Source: Rahnella bruchi
GTDB taxonomy: Bacteria; Pseudomonadota; Gammaproteobacteria; Enterobacterales; Enterobacteriaceae
Assembly: GCF_003614975.1 (NCBI RefSeq)
Contig: NZ_QZWI01000011.1
Coordinates: 62,001-126,000 of the forward strand
Reading direction: 5' to 3'
DNA: 64,000 nt
Below the pieces are notes generated by a model. It saw nothing but the letters and a program-made list of their open reading frames with translations. It was not told the origin of the DNA and did not search any database. Positions within the stretch are counted from its first letter, which is position 1. The number at the start of each line of letters is the position of its first letter. Positions 25,157 to 32,736 of this stretch are shown here, one piece after another. The translations under genes and the position numbers were made by a program.

Positions 25157-26209
25157 TCAGCCTGCAACCAGAGTGTCGAACTGGCGGATCCAGTCATCAC
25201 GGTTTTTGTTTATTTCAGCCCAGTCCGGATAAACCAGCGTTTTAAGCTGTTCGCGGGTGACATACGCGGAAATCGCCGGAGTCAGTGCCACGTTTTTGTT
25301 GGTCGGGAACATCTCGGTCGGCGGCAGTTCAAGCTGCTGCTGCGCGGATTGAGAAATGGCGGCATCCATATAGGCGTAAGCGGCGTCCAGATTCTTGCTG
25401 CCTTTGGTCAGATGAATATTGACCGGTGCGGCCGGTGATCCGCTTTCCGGATGCACAAACTCTGCATTCAGACCAAGGCTTTTCAGGCGCGCCACGTTGC
25501 TGGTGCTGCACATGAACACCGCGATTTCTCCTTGCTGGAACAGCGTCATCTGATGGTTAGTGCTGTCCACCACGCCTTTGAGTTGCTCGGGATGTTCTCT
25601 GAAAAGTTTAAATACCGCCGCCATATCCGCAGGACCTTTGCCGTAAATTTTGGCGATTTCGGTGTAGGCCATCACGGCGGTATTCGAGGCAAAACCGGTC
25701 CATGACACCAGCCCTTTGTAGGCCGGATTTTCAAACAAATCGCGGTACCCTTTTGGACGCGGCACCAGATCCGGATTATAGGCAATACCGTTCACTTCTA
25801 CGGTCACGGTCGGGCCGTATTCGCCCTGGAATGACGGGTCAAGCAGGTGCCAGTTTTTAAGTCTGGACGGGTCAATTTTCTGAATAAGATCGTTCTGAAT
25901 CGCAATCGTCATTTGTCCTGGCGACATCAGCAACGTGTCGTAAGGCGGATTGCCGGGGCTGGCCATGATTTTAGCCAGCTGATCCTGTGCCATAGCAGGC
26001 GCGATGGTCAGATCAAAGCCTTCCTTTTTCAGTACCGGCGTAAGCACGTTGCGATAAGCGTCTTCCCAGTTTCCGGGGAAAGTGGCCGCGACCGCGCTGC
26101 CGCTGGCCGCCGGACTGGCAGCGCGTAACGGGAAGGGCAGCATTGTGGAGGCCGCGACGCCCGCCATGAGATAACCGAACCGGCGACGACTGATTTCAAA
26201 GTCTTTCAT
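25157..26209 (-). CDS. ABC transporter substrate-binding protein (PotD/PotF-like)
   Basis: A 350-residue periplasmic binding protein. The N-terminus is a probable Tat signal (SRRRFGYLMAGVAASTMLPF, twin Arg then hydrophobic core and an AxA-type site near residue 33). The body is of the spermidine/putrescine-binding class (PROKAR SBP_bac_8-like): DTLLMSPGQMTIAIQNDLI, ITVEVNGIAYNPDLVPRPKG-like region and NIHLTKGSKNLDAAYAYMDA. ATG 26209 was preferred over an upstream GTG at 26218 because AGAGG lies 8 bases before it. The ligand is unknown; PotD relatives also bind phosphonates, thiamine or opines. Confidence 0.87.
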   Translation of the reverse strand: MKDFEISRRRFGYLMAGVAASTMLPFPLRAASPAASGSAVAATFPGNWEDAYRNVLTPVLKKEGFDLTIAPAMAQDQLAKIMASPGNPPYDTLLMSPGQMTIAIQNDLIQKIDPSRLKNWHLLDPSFQGEYGPTVTVEVNGIAYNPDLVPRPKGYRDLFENPAYKGLVSWTGFASNTAVMAYTEIAKIYGKGPADMAAVFKLFREHPEQLKGVVDSTNHQMTLFQQGEIAVFMCSTSNVARLKSLGLNAEFVHPESGSPAAPVNIHLTKGSKNLDAAYAYMDAAISQSAQQQLELPPTEMFPTNKNVALTPAISAYVTREQLKTLVYPDWAEINKNRDDWIRQFDTLVAG

Positions 26210-26224
26210 AAAGTTCACCTCTGT

Positions 26225-27340
26225 TTATTCACTGATGAATTCCGGTTCAGCCGGAAAGGCATGACACCTTGCGGTATCAATTTCTGCAAAAAGTTGTGCT
26301 CCGGGTTCCGGGATAAAGGTCGACGGGCCTCTGACCTCAGATGCGCGCAAACTGGTTCCGTCCTCGAGAACCAGCTCATGGACCAGCGAAGGTCCGAGCG
26401 GCACTGAAACCGTCATCCGCGCCGGTTGGGTGTTTTCTCCCGGCAGTGCGGTTAAACGGACTTCTTCCGGACGGAAGGTAATAGTGACCCGGGAACCCGG
26501 AGTGAAATTCAGACGGCGCGGCAGGCGAAGCAGCCGGTTATCCGGCAGGCCGATCACAGTGGTATCGAGTTCAAAACGCAGTACCGTGCCGTGCAGAAGA
26601 TTGGCCTGCCCGATAAAGGTATTCACGAACAGCGTTTTGGGACGGTCATATACCGTCATCGGCGTATCGATTTGTTCGACGTTGCCTTTATTCATCAGCA
26701 CCAGACGGTTCGCCAGACTTTGTGCTTCCTCCTGATCGTGGGTGACGATAAGCGTGGTGATACCGAGCGTTTTTTGCAGATGCAGCAGTTCGACCTGAAG
26801 ATCGAAACGCAACGCGCGATCCAGTGCGCCGAAGGGTTCATCAAGCAGCAGGAGAGAAGGACGACCGGCGATAGCGCGGGCGACGGCAACACGTTGCTGC
26901 TGTCCCCCGGATAATTCACGCGGCAGGCGGTTGCCAAAATCATTGAGCCTGACCAGTGACAGCATTTCCTCCACACGCTGTTTACGTGCTGCACGGGAAA
27001 TCTGCTGGCAGGCCAGCGGATAGGCGATGTTCTCGGCCACGGTCAGATGCGGGAATAACGCATAGTTCTGGAACACCATGCCGATCCCACGTCCTCTTGC
27101 TGAAACATCTGCCAGATCTTGATTACCCAGCACGATCTTTCCGTTCTTCGGCTGAATAAGCCCTGCGATAGCCCGCAGTACGGTTGATTTTCCACAGCCG
27201 CTCGGCCCCAGCAACGCAACAATTTCGCCCGCTTCAATTGAAAATGACACATCACTGATGGCGTTCTTTCCACCGTAACTGTGAGTCAGGCCCTGAACGT
27301 TCAGGCGTTTGCTTTCAGTGGTGTTTTGCATGTCTGACAT
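26225..27340 (-). CDS. ABC transporter ATP-binding protein (PotA-like)
   Basis: A 371-residue ATPase. Walker A is LLGPSGCGKSTVLRAIAG, the Q loop is GMVFQNYALFPHLTV, the signature is LSGGQQQRVAVARAIAG and Walker B is SLLLLDEPFGALD, followed by the switch His in LIVTHDQEEA. A C-terminal TOBE domain (about 275-370) with VTITFRPEEVRL marks the PotA/CUT1-like importers. ATG 27340 was chosen over a farther in-frame ATG because GGGAAG lies before it and the fold starts at once. It is the first gene of the importer/M24/flavin reductase operon. Confidence 0.9.
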   Translation of the reverse strand: MSDMQNTTESKRLNVQGLTHSYGGKNAISDVSFSIEAGEIVALLGPSGCGKSTVLRAIAGLIQPKNGKIVLGNQDLADVSARGRGIGMVFQNYALFPHLTVAENIAYPLACQQISRAARKQRVEEMLSLVRLNDFGNRLPRELSGGQQQRVAVARAIAGRPSLLLLDEPFGALDRALRFDLQVELLHLQKTLGITTLIVTHDQEEAQSLANRLVLMNKGNVEQIDTPMTVYDRPKTLFVNTFIGQANLLHGTVLRFELDTTVIGLPDNRLLRLPRRLNFTPGSRVTITFRPEEVRLTALPGENTQPARMTVSVPLGPSLVHELVLEDGTSLRASEVRGPSTFIPEPGAQLFAEIDTARCHAFPAEPEFISE

Positions 27341-27768
27341 AAGGCTTCCCGGATCTGAGTCGTGTGCTTGAAGATGAAAAAGCAAGCAGCGTGCCAGAAT
27401 GGAGTAAGCCAGACAGATCATATTTTAACTCATTGAAAGATAATGTTTAAATCCTTATTTATGTATTCGCACGCAGATGGTTAAAAAAATAAACCGTGAT
27501 ATTCGCATATCTTGTAGCATTGCAGATACGCCATTATGGTGCATTGTATTAACCATTTTGGTGCGAATGTTGATATTTTAATGCGAAATAATATTCGAAT
27601 ATCCTTTCGAATGTTAGTGGTTGTAATTAAATTAATGATATTTAACGTAATTAAAGAGTTTTTTTGGTTATGTGTTTGCACTGGCATATGATTTGCAACA
27701 TTCATATTTCAACGACTCAGCCAGAATTTGCACCCACTTTTTGGCAGCACACGACTCCGGAGCACTGT
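27341..27768. promoter_or_regulatory. Divergent promoter region of the ABC operon and the isomerase gene
   Basis: A 428-bp AT-rich region. It contains two near-identical repeats CCATTATGGTGC (27531-27542) and CCATTTTGGTGC (27553-27564), 22 bp apart, the second embedded in the inverted repeat ACCA-TTT-TGGT (27552-27562). Close by is the palindrome ATATTCGAATAT (27591-27602) with further TTCGAAT/TTCGCAT echoes on both sides. This is a probable double operator, most likely for the GntR/FadR-type regulator encoded at the far end of the cluster. Confidence 0.6.
27531..27564. promoter_or_regulatory. Paired operator-like repeats
   Basis: CCATTATGGTGC and CCATTTTGGTGC are spaced by 22 bp, about two helical turns, between divergent transcription units. 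Each is itself a dyad (CCAT/ATGG; ACCA/TGGT). Candidate sites for a dimeric regulator such as the FCD-domain GntR protein nearby. Confidence 0.5.
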
Positions 27769-28872
27769 ATGAAATTAGGCATCGACGGGCAGAAACTGCC
27801 TGAAGTAAAAAAGCGCGGGCCATTGGGCAGCCTCGACTATGTAAAGGAACTGGGGCTGGAAGGCATATTTTTCAGCACAGTATTAGATATGAGCCCGACG
27901 CTGGATGCAGGAATGCTGCGGGAGATTCGCGCCAAAGCGGACGATTTAGGTCTGTATCTGGAAAGTGGTCTGGGCAAAATAAACCCTTATTGCAGCGCAG
28001 AAGCCCCGGAATTACGGGCGATTGGAGAGGGCGACATTATTGCGGGTTTCACCCGAATGATAGAAGCCAGCGCGGCGATTGGGTGTCGCGAGATGTGGGT
28101 TTCGCCCGGAAATTTTAAAGGAGAGTACCGGGGACGTCTGGCGGTAGATCGTTTTCGAACCGATGTCAGCTGGGATGAACAATTGCAGGGCATCGGCAAC
28201 GTGCTGCTCAAGCTGGCGCCTGTAGCGCGGGCTCATGGCGTCCATATGAATATTGAAACGCATGATGAAATCACCTCTTTTGAGATCTTGCGCCTGATTG
28301 AAAGAGTGGGGGAAGATTGTGTCGGCGCGGTGCTGGATACCGCCAATATGTTGCAGCGCGGGGAACATCCGGTGATGGCGGCGCAACGGCTGGCGCCTTA
28401 TATCCGCCAGACTCACATAAAAGATGCCTGGGTCGGACGTGCACCCGGCGGTCTGGATTTTCAGCCGCGCGCCTGCGGACAAGGTGTGGTTGATTTCAGT
28501 GCTATTTTGCCGATTCTCGCTAAGGCGAATCCTGACCTGAATTTGTCGCTGGAAATCAACCAGTCCACGGATGATAAACGCCGCCAGCCCAATCCGCGCC
28601 AGTGTATTCAGATTGACGATCCGCGCTGGCGTGCTGGTCATCCGGATCTGAATGCGGCGGAGCTGGAAGCCTATTTCACTATGATTGATGAAGGTGAAAA
28701 ACGTGTGGCTGCAGGTGAAATCCCGGACTGGGAAGAATTTGAAAGTGCGCAATACGGTTATCCGACCTATGAAAACCAGTCTTATGGCTTGCAGGAAGCT
28801 ACCCGGTTTATTCAGGACTCGGCACGCTATATCCGCGCTATCTGCGAGCGGAAAGGCATAATAATGAGCTGA
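27769..28872 (+). CDS. TIM-barrel sugar phosphate isomerase/epimerase-like protein
   Basis: A 367-residue protein of the xylose-isomerase-like TIM-barrel superfamily. Motifs: GVHMNIETHDEITSFE (Glu/His ligands, about residue 160), CVGAVLDTANMLQRGEHP (Asp), YIRQTHIKDAWVG (His) and LSLEINQSTDDKRRQPN (Glu). ATG 27769 was chosen because GGAG lies 7 bases before it and the fold starts here; in-frame ATGs ~105 bp upstream lack a ribosome site and lie in the operator-like region. It is divergent from the ABC operon and precedes the regulator, so it probably acts in the same pathway, for example on a sugar-like product released from the transported compound. Confidence 0.82.
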   Translation: MKLGIDGQKLPEVKKRGPLGSLDYVKELGLEGIFFSTVLDMSPTLDAGMLREIRAKADDLGLYLESGLGKINPYCSAEAPELRAIGEGDIIAGFTRMIEASAAIGCREMWVSPGNFKGEYRGRLAVDRFRTDVSWDEQLQGIGNVLLKLAPVARAHGVHMNIETHDEITSFEILRLIERVGEDCVGAVLDTANMLQRGEHPVMAAQRLAPYIRQTHIKDAWVGRAPGGLDFQPRACGQGVVDFSAILPILAKANPDLNLSLEINQSTDDKRRQPNPRQCIQIDDPRWRAGHPDLNAAELEAYFTMIDEGEKRVAAGEIPDWEEFESAQYGYPTYENQSYGLQEATRFIQDSARYIRAICERKGIIMS

Positions 28873-29021
28873 AGAACTTCTGTGCAAATAACCTGAACCC
28901 TTATTCAGTGTTTGCGCAGAAAGATTCTTATCGGGATAATTAACCTGAGCGTATCCGGACAATTTGTCATGAGGCAAATAGTTTGAATAAAGGTGTATGA
29001 CTGAGAGTTAACCTGGAGAAA

Positions 29022-29762
29022 ATGATGAAGAAAACGCGCACGCAAAGCGCCAGGACAGCGCCGGTCGCGGCCAGTTCGGCTGATAATAACGACGATGTTT
29101 CCGAGCGGATCCGCGCCACGCTGGCGGCCGCCATCGGGGAAGGTGCGTTAAAGCCAGGCACAAAAATTCTTGAAGAGGCGATTGCCGAACACTTTGGCGT
29201 CAGCCGCACTGTGGTGCGCGGCGCACTGGGCGTGCTGGAAAGCGATCATCTGCTGGAACGTAAACGAAATCGTGGCACGTTTGTCGCGGAACCTGGCATT
29301 GAACAGGCCCGAAACCTGTTTGAGGCACGCCGTAAAATTGAGGCTCTGTTGCTCGAACTGGTCGTGGAGCGTGCTACGACAGAACAGCTTGAAGCGCTGG
29401 AAAAACTGGCGGACGAGGAAGAGCACATACATCATCATGGCGATGAAAAATCGAAAACCGTGCTTTCCGGCAAATTTCATATCGTTCTGGCGGAAATCGC
29501 CGGAAATCCGGTGCTGACCGAAATGCTGGCGAAGATTGTTGCGCGCCTTTCACTGGTGATGTCTTTGTATGAAGAAGATCATAAAGATGATTGCGGTGCA
29601 GATCATCACCGTATGATTGTGGCGGCTATCAAAGAAAAAGACCTGACCAAAGCGCAGCAACTGATGGACAGTCATCTTGCCGACATCGAAGGGCGGGTAC
29701 GTTTAACCGAAGGCCACGGCGACCGGCATACGTTTCTTTCTGTGCTGGAAAACTTCTCGTGA
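29022..29762 (+). CDS. GntR-family regulator, FadR subfamily (FCD domain)
   Basis: A 246-residue regulator. The winged helix-turn-helix is visible in about residues 28-95: IRATLAAAIGEGALKPGTKI, LEEAIAEHFGVSRTVVRGAL and ERKRNRGTFVAEP. An all-helical FCD ligand domain follows, with likely metal/ligand His and Asp in GKFHIVLAEIAGNPV and HHRMIVAAIKEKDL. It lies 149 bp after the isomerase gene on the same strand, at the edge of the catabolic cluster. It probably represses the divergent operons through the paired repeats near 27.55 kb (inference). Confidence 0.87.
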   Translation: MMKKTRTQSARTAPVAASSADNNDDVSERIRATLAAAIGEGALKPGTKILEEAIAEHFGVSRTVVRGALGVLESDHLLERKRNRGTFVAEPGIEQARNLFEARRKIEALLLELVVERATTEQLEALEKLADEEEHIHHHGDEKSKTVLSGKFHIVLAEIAGNPVLTEMLAKIVARLSLVMSLYEEDHKDDCGADHHRMIVAAIKEKDLTKAQQLMDSHLADIEGRVRLTEGHGDRHTFLSVLENFS

Positions 29763-29851
29763 TGTGAACCGTTGTCCGAGCCGTGCAACGCCCCGAAGAC
29801 AGGCTACGCTGATAGCTGAAAGACACCATTTTTCAGCGGGGCGAAACGGCC

Positions 29852-30187
29852 ATGCTCAGAACGAAAAACAATGCCCGGTTAGATGAAGATATTTGCGTGC
29901 ATATCTTTACCGCGTCAGCCGGAATGGTCGGCGTATGTATCACCGTTATCGGGATTTTTCAGGTGATCACCACGCTGCGGCGCGAAGGCACGCTGGGTGA
30001 TGATCTGCTGGCGGTCAACGCAATCCTCTATCTGGCCACCACCATCATGTCTTACTGGACGTTAAGAACGCGCAAACAGCGGCGTAACCCCGTTTTGGAG
30101 AAGATAACTGACATTCTTTTTCTTGTTGCCCTGACTTTTACCACCGTCGTGGCGGGCGTTATTACCTGGGCCATGACGTTTACCTGA
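29852..30187 (+). CDS. Small membrane protein, 111 aa
   Basis: Not recognised beyond its topology. Three hydrophobic segments are visible: SAGMVGVCITVIGIFQVI (about 23-40), LLAVNAILYLATTIMSYW (about 52-69) and ILFLVALTFTTVVAGVITW (about 88-106), linked by basic loops (RTRKQRRNP). The N-terminus is charged and cytoplasmic. It precedes the DUF2231 gene by 136 bp on the same strand and may be co-transcribed with it. Confidence 0.65.
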   Translation: MLRTKNNARLDEDICVHIFTASAGMVGVCITVIGIFQVITTLRREGTLGDDLLAVNAILYLATTIMSYWTLRTRKQRRNPVLEKITDILFLVALTFTTVVAGVITWAMTFT

Positions 30188-30323
30188 CAGGGCGCGCAAT
30201 CCTCCTTTGTGACAATCACTTCGGCAGTATTCTTCAACTTTACTAATCTATTACAGGTACACCTGTTGGCTGTGGTGCCATTTTCTGGCGCTGACAGCTC
30301 CGGATTAGTCAAAGGAGAAAGAC

Positions 30324-30764
30324 ATGCAAACGCATCCGAATTCGGCACGCCGTGGAGTTGCAACGGCGCTGTACGAACTGTTAAATCCCATTCCTCTGGG
30401 GTTCTTTGTCGCTGCCTGGATTTTCGACATCCTCTATATGAAAACCTTTATCACCATGTGGACCGATGCGGCGAACTGGCTGATTGTACTTGGGCTGATC
30501 ATCGCTGTTATTCCACGACTGATTAATCTTTTTCAGGTATGGACGGGGCCGAAATCCGTTTCTGACAGCGCGCTGAAACTGCATTTTTGGCTGAATCTCG
30601 TGGCGGTGGTACTGGCGATTTTCAATGCTTTTATTCACAGCCGTGATGCTTATGCGGTGGTTCCTGCTGGCGTTATTCTTTCCACACTGGTGGTGGTGCT
30701 TCTTTTACTGGGCAATGTTCAGCTGGCATTTCGCCTGCCGGTTGCAGGAGGGACAATGCGATGA
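30324..30764 (+). CDS. DUF2231 family membrane protein
   Basis: A 146-residue protein with four hydrophobic segments and the DUF2231 pattern: LLNPIPLGFFVAAWIFDILY near the N-terminus, NWLIVLGLIIAVIPRLINLF, HFWLNLVAVVLAIFNAFIHS and a last helix VVPAGVILSTLVVVLLLLG. The His residues in the third segment are typical of the family, which may bind a cofactor. AAAGGAGAAAG lies just before the ATG. Its stop overlaps the start of the sugar dehydrogenase (ATGA), so the two are translationally coupled; it may serve as membrane partner or electron acceptor, which is inference. Confidence 0.8.
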   Translation: MQTHPNSARRGVATALYELLNPIPLGFFVAAWIFDILYMKTFITMWTDAANWLIVLGLIIAVIPRLINLFQVWTGPKSVSDSALKLHFWLNLVAVVLAIFNAFIHSRDAYAVVPAGVILSTLVVVLLLLGNVQLAFRLPVAGGTMR

Positions 30765-32065
30765 AAAATTATCAACGGCTGTTATCCGCCTGCGTACTGG
30801 CGGCGCTGCTCAGCAGTTGCGACGACAGTTCGCAGATTGATCCGAAAAAACAGACCGGGGCAGATCCTGAACTGCCAAAAGCGCAAAACTTTCTGATGCC
30901 ACCGATGAAAGTGCCGGAAGGTATTCCCTGGAAAAACGGTGAAATGCCTAAAGTCGCCGACGGGCTGAAAATCGAGAAAATTGCAGAAGGGCTGAAACAT
31001 CCGCGTCAGGTGTACGTTCTGCCCAATAACGATGTGCTGGTTGCAGAATCAAACGGTCCGGCGAAAAAACTCATTTTCCGCCCGAAAGAGCTGATTATGG
31101 GCCTGGTTCAAAAGTCATCAGGCAAAGGCGGCGAGGGCGGGAACCGTATCACGTTGCTGCGTAATACTGATGGCAAGTGGGAAAAACATACGTTTATCCC
31201 CAATATCAATTCACCCTTTGGCATTCAGCTGACGGGGAACACACTGTGGGTCGCGAGCGCGGACAGCCTGATAAAGTATCCGTATCGGACCGGCGAAACG
31301 CAGATCACCGCGCCGGGCGAAGTGGTCACGCAATTGCCGGGCGGTCCGATTAACCATCACTGGACAAAATCCCTGCTGGCGAGCCCGGATGGCAGCAAAC
31401 TGTATGTCGGCGTCGGTTCCAACAGTAACATCACTGAAAATGGTATCGGGGCTGAAGACCGGCGCGCGGCAGTGCTTGAAGTGGATGCCGCAACCGGATC
31501 CAGCCGGATTTATGCCAGCGGTTTACGTAATCCGACCGGCTTACAATGGGAACCGCAGAGTGGAAAACTCTGGGCGGTAGTGAATGAGCGCGATGAAATT
31601 GGTTCTGATCTGGTGCCGGATTACATGACGTCGGTACAGGAACACGGTTTCTACGGCTGGCCCTACAGCTATTACGGGCAGCATGTGGACGAACGGGTGA
31701 AACCGCCGCGTCCGGATCTGGTGGAGAAAGCCATCAAGCCGGACTACGCCATCAGTTCCCACGTTGCTCCGCTCGGACTGCTGTTCTATACCGGCGATAA
31801 TATGCCGCAATATCGCGACGGCGCGTTCGTCAGTGAACACGGCAGCTGGAACCGTAAACCACTGAACGGTTATCAGGTGATGTGGGTGAAATTCGAAAAC
31901 GGTAAACCGGTGGGACTCCCGCAGCCGGTCGTGACGGGTTTCCTGACTGACGATCAGAAACAGGTTCGCGGTCTTCCGGTCGGGCTGGCAATGGATAAGC
32001 AGGGTGGCGTTCTGATTGCGGACGATGCGGGCAACGTGGTCTGGCGCGTCAGTAAGGCGCAGTAA
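30761..32065 (+). CDS. Lipoprotein, sorbosone/PQQ glucose dehydrogenase-like beta-propeller
   Basis: A 434-residue lipoprotein: signal VLAALLSSC with the lipidated Cys at residue 20. The mature part is a six-bladed propeller of the soluble glucose/L-sorbosone dehydrogenase (GSDH) family: LKHPRQVYVLPNNDVLVAES, SPFGIQLTGNTLWVASA, SLLASPDGSKLYVGVGSNSN, YASGLRNPTGLQWEPQSG, NERDEIGSDLVPDYMT and FVSEHGSWNR with the later GLPVGLAMDKQGGVLIADDA. PQQ-contacting His/Arg positions are plausible in INHHWTK and ASGLRNP. Coupled by a 4-bp overlap to the DUF2231 membrane protein. No PQQ biosynthesis genes are in the window. Substrate unknown. Confidence 0.85.
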   Translation: MKNYQRLLSACVLAALLSSCDDSSQIDPKKQTGADPELPKAQNFLMPPMKVPEGIPWKNGEMPKVADGLKIEKIAEGLKHPRQVYVLPNNDVLVAESNGPAKKLIFRPKELIMGLVQKSSGKGGEGGNRITLLRNTDGKWEKHTFIPNINSPFGIQLTGNTLWVASADSLIKYPYRTGETQITAPGEVVTQLPGGPINHHWTKSLLASPDGSKLYVGVGSNSNITENGIGAEDRRAAVLEVDAATGSSRIYASGLRNPTGLQWEPQSGKLWAVVNERDEIGSDLVPDYMTSVQEHGFYGWPYSYYGQHVDERVKPPRPDLVEKAIKPDYAISSHVAPLGLLFYTGDNMPQYRDGAFVSEHGSWNRKPLNGYQVMWVKFENGKPVGLPQPVVTGFLTDDQKQVRGLPVGLAMDKQGGVLIADDAGNVVWRVSKAQ

Positions 32066-32077
32066 AATCTTTCTCAT

Positions 32078-32107
32078 GGAATGCGGACAGGGAGCCGCAT
32101 TCCTTTA
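32078..32107. terminator. Stem-loop terminator after the dehydrogenase gene
   Basis: GGAATGCGG (32078-32086), 8-base loop, CCGCATTCC (32095-32103), then TTTAT. A perfect 9-bp stem 12 bp after the stop; it also lies just after the convergent small secreted-protein gene. The T-run is short. Confidence 0.7.
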
Positions 32108-32121
32108 TCAATAACCCACCT

Positions 32122-32457
32122 TTATCCGGCCTGATAGCGTTTGCTCAGCGTGTCCTGACATTGCTGCTGTGTCGTCACTTTTTCGCGTTCAGCCTTGCTG
32201 AGCGACGTCCAGGTTTCAATCACCTTATCGGCTTCATCCTCATCAAATTCCGTTCTGTTTATCGCTGAAGGTGACTGCGACTGCGTTGACACATCCTTGA
32301 TCCGATTACGGAAATAATCCGCCGAACCGTCAGGTTTATTAAGCGCGGAACTGCAGAGGATATTGATATAGGTGGCGGGAGTGTGTTGCGCCGTGGTGTC
32401 TTCGGCGGTGGCGGTACCCGCGATAAGCAGGGTGAGGGCCAGCATGATTCGTCTCAT
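32122..32457 (-). CDS. Small secreted hypothetical protein, 111 aa
   Basis: A Sec signal peptide (MRRIMLALTLLIAGTATA, cleavage about 18) is followed by an acidic, helical domain with two cysteines (INILCSSAL and QQQCQDTL) that could form a disulfide in the periplasm. Motifs such as YFRNRIKDV and DEADKVIETWTSLS do not identify a family for me. The start is preceded by TAAGGAGACGCT, a strong ribosome site. Monocistronic. Confidence 0.7.
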   Translation of the reverse strand: MRRIMLALTLLIAGTATAEDTTAQHTPATYINILCSSALNKPDGSADYFRNRIKDVSTQSQSPSAINRTEFDEDEADKVIETWTSLSKAEREKVTTQQQCQDTLSKRYQAG

Positions 32458-32637
32458 AGCGTCTCCTTATGTGGAACACTTAAGGGTAGAAGACATCAGG
32501 CGGATGGGCATCGATGCGGTCACAGAATAGTCTGAAACATGCCTTCGGGTGCTGACGAGTCCCTCCCATTCCTGATTACGACTCACATTAATAATTTGTT
32601 ACGCAATAAAAATTAACCTCCTCACGACAATAACAAT

Positions 32638-32656
32638 GTTAATAATTACTATTCTC
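32638..32656. promoter_or_regulatory. Fur-box-like site upstream of fhuE
   Basis: GTTAATAATTACTATTCTC matches 12 of 19 bases of the Fur consensus GATAATGATAATCATTATC and continues into CGTTCTCATT, a third hexamer-like repeat. It lies 81 bp before the receptor start, where an iron-regulated promoter is expected. Confidence 0.6.
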
Positions 32657-32736
32657 GTTCTCATTGCGAACTGTTCTTGTAAAAAATAAAAATAGAAACA
32701 GTGTCGCGTCCTCAAAAAATTTTACGAGAATGCGTT

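Noticed and set aside
27664-27768. Earlier in-frame ATGs for the TIM-barrel isomerase
   Set aside because: The extension lies in AT-rich promoter DNA without a ribosome site; GGAG precedes ATG 27769.
30209-30526. 105-codon plus-strand frame overlapping the DUF2231 gene
   Set aside because: Wrong frame relative to the conserved DUF2231 protein, which has a strong ribosome site at 30324.
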